NCBI GenBank assembly: GCA_004555535.1
Contig: SFHU01000104.1
Span: 1 to 10,271 of the forward strand
DNA length: 10,271 nt
Reading direction: 5' to 3'
DNA from: Clostridiales bacterium
Lineage (GTDB): Bacteria > Bacillota > Clostridia > Christensenellales > Aristaeellaceae
Shown: positions 7,415 through 10,271 of the stretch, piece by piece
Layout: every line of letters starts with the position of its first letter
How positions within the stretch are numbered: position 1 is the stretch's first letter
The notes under the pieces: model-generated
What the model saw: only the letters and a program-made list of their open reading frames with translations
Database searches by the model: none
Told to the model about the DNA's origin: nothing
Made by a program: the position numbers and the translations under genes

Positions 7415-9223
7415 TCAGCCTCCCCTGGCCGCTGCCATCTCCCGCAGTCTGCCGCGAACGGCGCTCGCCTCCAACGAAACCCTGCCGCTGAGCAGCAGCC
7501 GGTAGCGGAAGGGCGACAGCGTAAACTCTATGAGCGCGAGCTCCCTGAAGATGTACAGCCCGCACAACGCCATGCTCTCGGTCAACCCCGTCTGTGCGGC
7601 AAGAACGGACAGCGTGTTGTCCATCGCCTCGCGCTGACGCAGCGCGCGATAGAGCGTCCTGAGCGCGTCGTCCGGCGGAAGCAGCCGCTGCGCGGCGGCT
7701 GCGCTCTGCTGCTCCAGCCCGGAAACCTCGATGACCCTCGCCTCCGGGAATTGCGCGAGCACCGCGCCGCGCTCGACATCGTTTACAAAGCCGTCCAGCA
7801 TGACGATTGCCCGCGGCTGGCACCGGATCTGCGCCCAGTCGGGCGCCATCACCAGCGTGTTGAACATCCGCTCGTCGCTCAGCTCGCCCAGCGCGTAGTC
7901 GAGCTGCGCATGCAGAATCGCCAGATGGATGTTTGCCATCTTCAGCGCGGGAAGGGTGTGCACACACAGAAGCGTACCCTGATAAGCTGTCAGCAATTCA
8001 TCCGAGAGCACCCGCTTCGCTTCCTCGAGCTTCATGCGCTCCGCGCCCTCCGCGCGCGCCTCGCCCTTGCCAGAGAGCGTCTCCAGCAGCGCGCGGTCGA
8101 TCCCGCTCTCCTGCCGCTGGCATTCCTGCAAAAACGCCTTGGCGGGCATATATGCCTGAAACTGCCGGATTTCGCACTGGACGCTGCGCCTGTCCTGCCA
8201 TTCGTTGATGGACAGGCTGACCACCGCCTCGATCACCTCCGGCATCGAGCGGGCGCGCGGGCCCATCCGGAAGGCGATGGCGCTGCGCATCTCGCTGCCC
8301 TGGGCCAGGCGCATCCGCAGATGCGCGCCGTCCTTGCCGATCTGCCGCACATCCGTCGTATGCACGCCGCGCAGGCAGAAGACAGGCGCGGGATTGCCAA
8401 AGCCCGTCGGCTGCATCGAGTCAAACGCCTCAACAAGCTCCTCCGTCATCTCGGAGAGCTCCAGCTCCAGATCGTATTCCTCCGTCGGGATGAATGCCTC
8501 GGGGCTGGCCTGCCTGCGGATGGCCTGTGTCAGCCTGCGCCGGAACTCCGGCACATGCTTCGTCTCAATCGTCAGGCCCGCCGCCTGCGCGTGTCCGCCA
8601 AAGCGGACGAACAGATCCCGGCACTCGGCCATCGCCCGATGAATATCCACCCCGGGAATAGAGCGCGCGGAGCCCACGCAGACATCGCCGTCCTGCGAGA
8701 GCAGCACGGTCGGCCACTTGTACTTTTCCACCAGCCGGGAGGCCGCCAGCCCGATGACGCCGGGGTTCCAGCCCTCGCCGCATACGACGATGGCGCGCTC
8801 CTCCCTGAAGTCGATCTCCCTGCGCGTGATCGCGTCCGCCTGCGTGAAGATCTCGATCTCCAGCTCACGCCGCTTGACGTTGTCCTGATCGAGCTCCGCG
8901 GCGATTTCCCGGGCCACATCGCTCTTGCGCGTGGTCAGCAGCTCGACGCCGCGCGAGGCGAGCGCCAGTCTGCCGCCCGCGTTGATACGCGGCGCCATCC
9001 GGAAAGCGACGTCCGACGAGGTGACGCTTCCCGGATCGACCCCTGCGGACTCCATCAGCGCGATCAGCCCCGGGCGTTTGGTTCTGGCCATGTCCGCCAG
9101 GCCGAAGGAGACGATCACGCGGTTTTCGCCCAGCAGCGGCACGATGTCCGCGATGGTCGCCAGCGCCGCCAGCTCCCACAGCGGCGCGATGGCCTCCTCG
9201 CCGCCCAGCGCCTGCACCAGCTT
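7415..9223 (-). CDS. recJ: Single-stranded-DNA exonuclease RecJ, N-terminal third missing
   Basis: About 602 codons of RecJ remain, ending ARGG then TGA. RecJ degrades single-stranded DNA 5' to 3' in recombination and mismatch/base-excision repair. Visible from the first RecJ-like codon are ELAALATIADIVPLLGENR (end of the DHH core), APRINAGGR (77-85), the DHHA1 domain with CGEGWNPGVIGLAASRL (148-164), GSARS (184-188) and RFGGHAQAAG (207-216), an OB-like domain, and the long C-terminal region usual in Firmicutes. About 200 N-terminal residues, including the DHH motif and first metal ligands, are absent. Instead the frame continues smoothly into a phage capsid sequence at about 9206-9223, so there is no native start. 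As it stands the product would be inactive. This looks like a chimeric join rather than a natural truncation. The position before rel fits clostridial order. Confidence 0.9.
   Translation of the reverse strand, partial: KLVQALGGEEAIAPLWELAALATIADIVPLLGENRVIVSFGLADMARTKRPGLIALMESAGVDPGSVTSSDVAFRMAPRINAGGRLALASRGVELLTTRKSDVAREIAAELDQDNVKRRELEIEIFTQADAITRREIDFREERAIVVCGEGWNPGVIGLAASRLVEKYKWPTVLLSQDGDVCVGSARSIPGVDIHRAMAECRDLFVRFGGHAQAAGLTIETKHVPEFRRRLTQAIRRQASPEAFIPTEEYDLELELSEMTEELVEAFDSMQPTGFGNPAPVFCLRGVHTTDVRQIGKDGAHLRMRLAQGSEMRSAIAFRMGPRARSMPEVIEAVVSLSINEWQDRRSVQCEIRQFQAYMPAKAFLQECQRQESGIDRALLETLSGKGEARAEGAERMKLEEAKRVLSDELLTAYQGTLLCVHTLPALKMANIHLAILHAQLDYALGELSDERMFNTLVMAPDWAQIRCQPRAIVMLDGFVNDVERGAVLAQFPEARVIEVSGLEQQSAAAAQRLLPPDDALRTLYRALRQREAMDNTLSVLAAQTGLTESMALCGLYIFRELALIEFTLSPFRYRLLLSGRVSLEASAVRGRLREMAAARGG
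9206..9223 (-). other. Junction segment shared by RecJ and capsid reading frames
   Basis: On the minus strand this 18-bp stretch encodes KLVQAL. It fits RecJ (clostridial RecJ has a GVAxKLxxAL helix here, before ELAALATIADIV) and equally fits the capsid (PDEFDRKLVQAL, as in PDEFERKLxxAL of HK97-type capsids). The breakpoint therefore lies in or beside it. Confidence 0.6.
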
Positions 9224-9430
9224 GCGATCAAACTCGTCGGGCACGGTATAGCCGCCCTCGGTATCCTGACCGATGGACAGCGCGTTATGGATCTCACCGT
9301 AGTTGCCCCGGGCGCGGATCATGTTCCAGAACGCATCGCTGTACTCAGCGGTCGCGGTGGGACGGGTTTCCTTGTCCTTGGGGGCGCCGGCCTTGGGATT
9401 GCCGTGGACAGGGGTGGACGTGGGCGCCGC

Positions 9431-9454
9431 CAGCTGGGCGTCGATCTGCTGTCG
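9431..9454. other. Junction segment shared by capsid (minus) and MFS (plus) frames
   Basis: Read on the plus strand this gives QLGVDLLS, a good start to the MFS loop that continues with a DRIGYR motif. Read on the minus strand it gives RQQIDAQL, a plausible capsid coiled-coil end leading into AAPTS. To its left the plus frame stops looking like a transporter; to its right the minus frame stops looking like a capsid. The breakpoint is therefore here, to within a few codons. Confidence 0.5.
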
Positions 9455-10271
9455 ACCTGGTTTCTTGACCGCATCGGCTACCGCGCGGCGATCCTGCTCT
9501 CGCACGCGTTCTCCGCGGCGGGGCTCGTGCTGCTGACGATCCTGCCGGATGTATTTCCGGATCCCGCGGCCGGGCTGACGGTCGCCGTCGCCGTCTATGC
9601 GCTGGGCGGCGGGCTCCTCGAGGTGCTGATCAGCCCAATCATGGAGTCCTGCCCGACGGACAACAAGGAGCGCTACATGAGCCTCCTGCACTCGTTCTAC
9701 TGCTGGGGCCATATGGCCGTCGTGCTGCTGTCCACGGCGTTTTTCGCCGTTTTCGGCATCGAAAAGTGGAAGATCATGGCCCTTCTGTGGGCGCTTGTCC
9801 CGCTGGCCAACGGTATTTTCTTCGCCGGCGCGCCGCTCTATCCCATCCAGAGCGGCGAGACCGGGGCCCTGCCGCTGCGCGAGCTGTGCCGGAAGAAGCT
9901 GTTCTGGGTCTTCATGCTCATGATGCTCTGCGCCGGTGCGGCGGAGCAGGCGGTGAGCCAGTGGTCCTCCGCCTTTGCCGAGCAGGGCCTCGGCGTGTCG
10001 AAGACGGTGGGGGACCTGGCGGGCCCGATGGCCTTCGCCGCGGCCATGGGCATTTCCCGGGCACTGTTCGGCAGGTACGGCGGGAAGCTCGACCTGGGGC
10101 GGTATATGCGGGCCAGCGCCCTTTTGTGCATCGCGGCCTACGGCTGCATCGTCTTCGTGCCCTCGCCGGTCCTGAGTCTGATCGGCTGCGCGGTCACGGG
10201 CTTCTCGGTCGGCATTTTCTGGCCGGGGACGTTCAGTCGCGCGGCGGCCTCGATCCGGGACGGGGGAACGG
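9431..10271 (+). CDS. MFS transporter, partial at both ends
   Basis: 280 open codons on the plus strand run to the right edge with no stop. The sequence opens at the loop after the second membrane segment (QLGVDLLSTWFLDRIGYR, the MFS D-R-x-G-x-R motif). About eight hydrophobic segments follow, near residues 19-41, 48-70, 84-108, 115-139, 157-177, 195-213, 226-246 and 247-267. ECP-like SPIMESCPTDNKE (68-80), LLHSFYCWG (85-93) and SKTVGDLAGP (190-199) match a clostridial MFS group, often annotated as sugar or uncharacterised transporters. Substrate cannot be inferred. The first two membrane segments and the start codon are missing, replaced by sequence belonging to the capsid fragment on the other strand. 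It is the only real plus-strand gene in the window. Opposite-strand open frames over it are shadows. Confidence 0.88.

Larger units (their letters stand above)
9206..9454 (-). pseudogene. Internal fragment of an HK97-family phage major capsid protein
   Basis: The minus-strand frame reads through about 80 codons typical of the N-terminal arm region of HK97-fold capsid proteins from phages of Firmicutes. They include a linker APTSTPVHGNP, then EYSDAFWNMIRARG, and NALSIGQDTEGGYTVPDEF followed by DRKLVQAL. In intact genes the GGYTVPDEF block lies just before the core domain that builds the capsid. Here both the scaffold-like N-terminal part and the whole core are missing. There is no start, stop or ribosome binding site of its own, and no portal, protease or terminase gene nearby. 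It is fused in frame to RecJ on one side and abuts a transporter gene on the other. Recognition is from memory of the family; the motif run is distinctive. Confidence 0.75.

Noticed and set aside
5377..7491. A 704-codon open frame on the plus strand
   Set aside because: It lies exactly antisense to the unmistakable rel gene. Its composition is Arg/Leu/Asp/Val-rich as expected from reading GC-rich codons backwards, and it has no recognisable domain.
9206..9454. Evidence of an integrated prophage
   Set aside because: Only one internal capsid fragment is present. There is no integrase, attachment repeat, portal, protease or terminase sequence in the window.
7415..9712. A 765-codon minus-strand protein as a natural RecJ fusion
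   Set aside because: Its first ~85 codons are antisense to the MFS gene and the next ~75 are capsid sequence, so the apparent start at 9712 has no meaning.
1..10271. tRNA, rRNA, CRISPR array, riboswitch or a novel defence system
   Set aside because: No cloverleaf, repeat-spacer pattern or long structured leader was seen. Gaps between genes are at most 51 nt, and all real genes have housekeeping or transport homology.

Overview
The window most likely comes from a GC-rich Firmicute of the class Clostridia, probably a metagenome-assembled gut-type lineage. The evidence is a compact run of minus-strand genes in clostridial order (recJ, rel, dtd, metallo-beta-lactamase hydrolase, hemZ), Gram-positive Shine-Dalgarno sites, frequent GTG/TTG starts, a single long Rel enzyme, and a U32 peptidase next to zapA. 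The species cannot be named from the sequence.

Layout, in the direction of transcription (right to left, minus strand). Positions 9223-7415 hold recJ without its N-terminal third. Next come rel (7365-5182), dtd (5167-4718), an MBL-fold hydrolase (4718-4107), hemZ (4110-2590), a degenerate-looking uronate-isomerase-like protein (2617-1664), a cyclophilin-type prolyl isomerase (1633-1109) and zapA (1095-835). An intrinsic terminator lies at 830-793, and a U32-family peptidase gene starts at 783 and runs off the left edge. The genes abut or overlap by 1, 4 and 28 nt and no gap exceeds 51 nt, so recJ through zapA reads as one operon. It combines DNA repair, stringent response, tRNA proofreading, a radical-SAM enzyme, protein folding and cell division.

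The right end (about 9200-10271) is different. The RecJ reading frame runs without interruption into about 75 codons of an HK97-type phage major capsid protein (about 9206-9454, minus strand). That fragment then abuts a plus-strand MFS transporter lacking its N-terminus (about 9431-10271). All three pieces are truncated at the joins. At each join a stretch of roughly 18-24 bp makes sense as part of both neighbouring genes. This pattern is best explained by an assembly or read chimera at short shared sequences, or less likely by microhomology-mediated rearrangement. The 765-codon open frame across this region should not be taken as a natural fusion protein.

I found no RNA gene, CRISPR array, insertion sequence or complete mobile element. 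The left part is ordinary housekeeping sequence. The points of most interest are the two junctions, the apparently metal-ligand-less amidohydrolase-like gene, and the terminator placed directly against the U32 gene's ribosome binding site.
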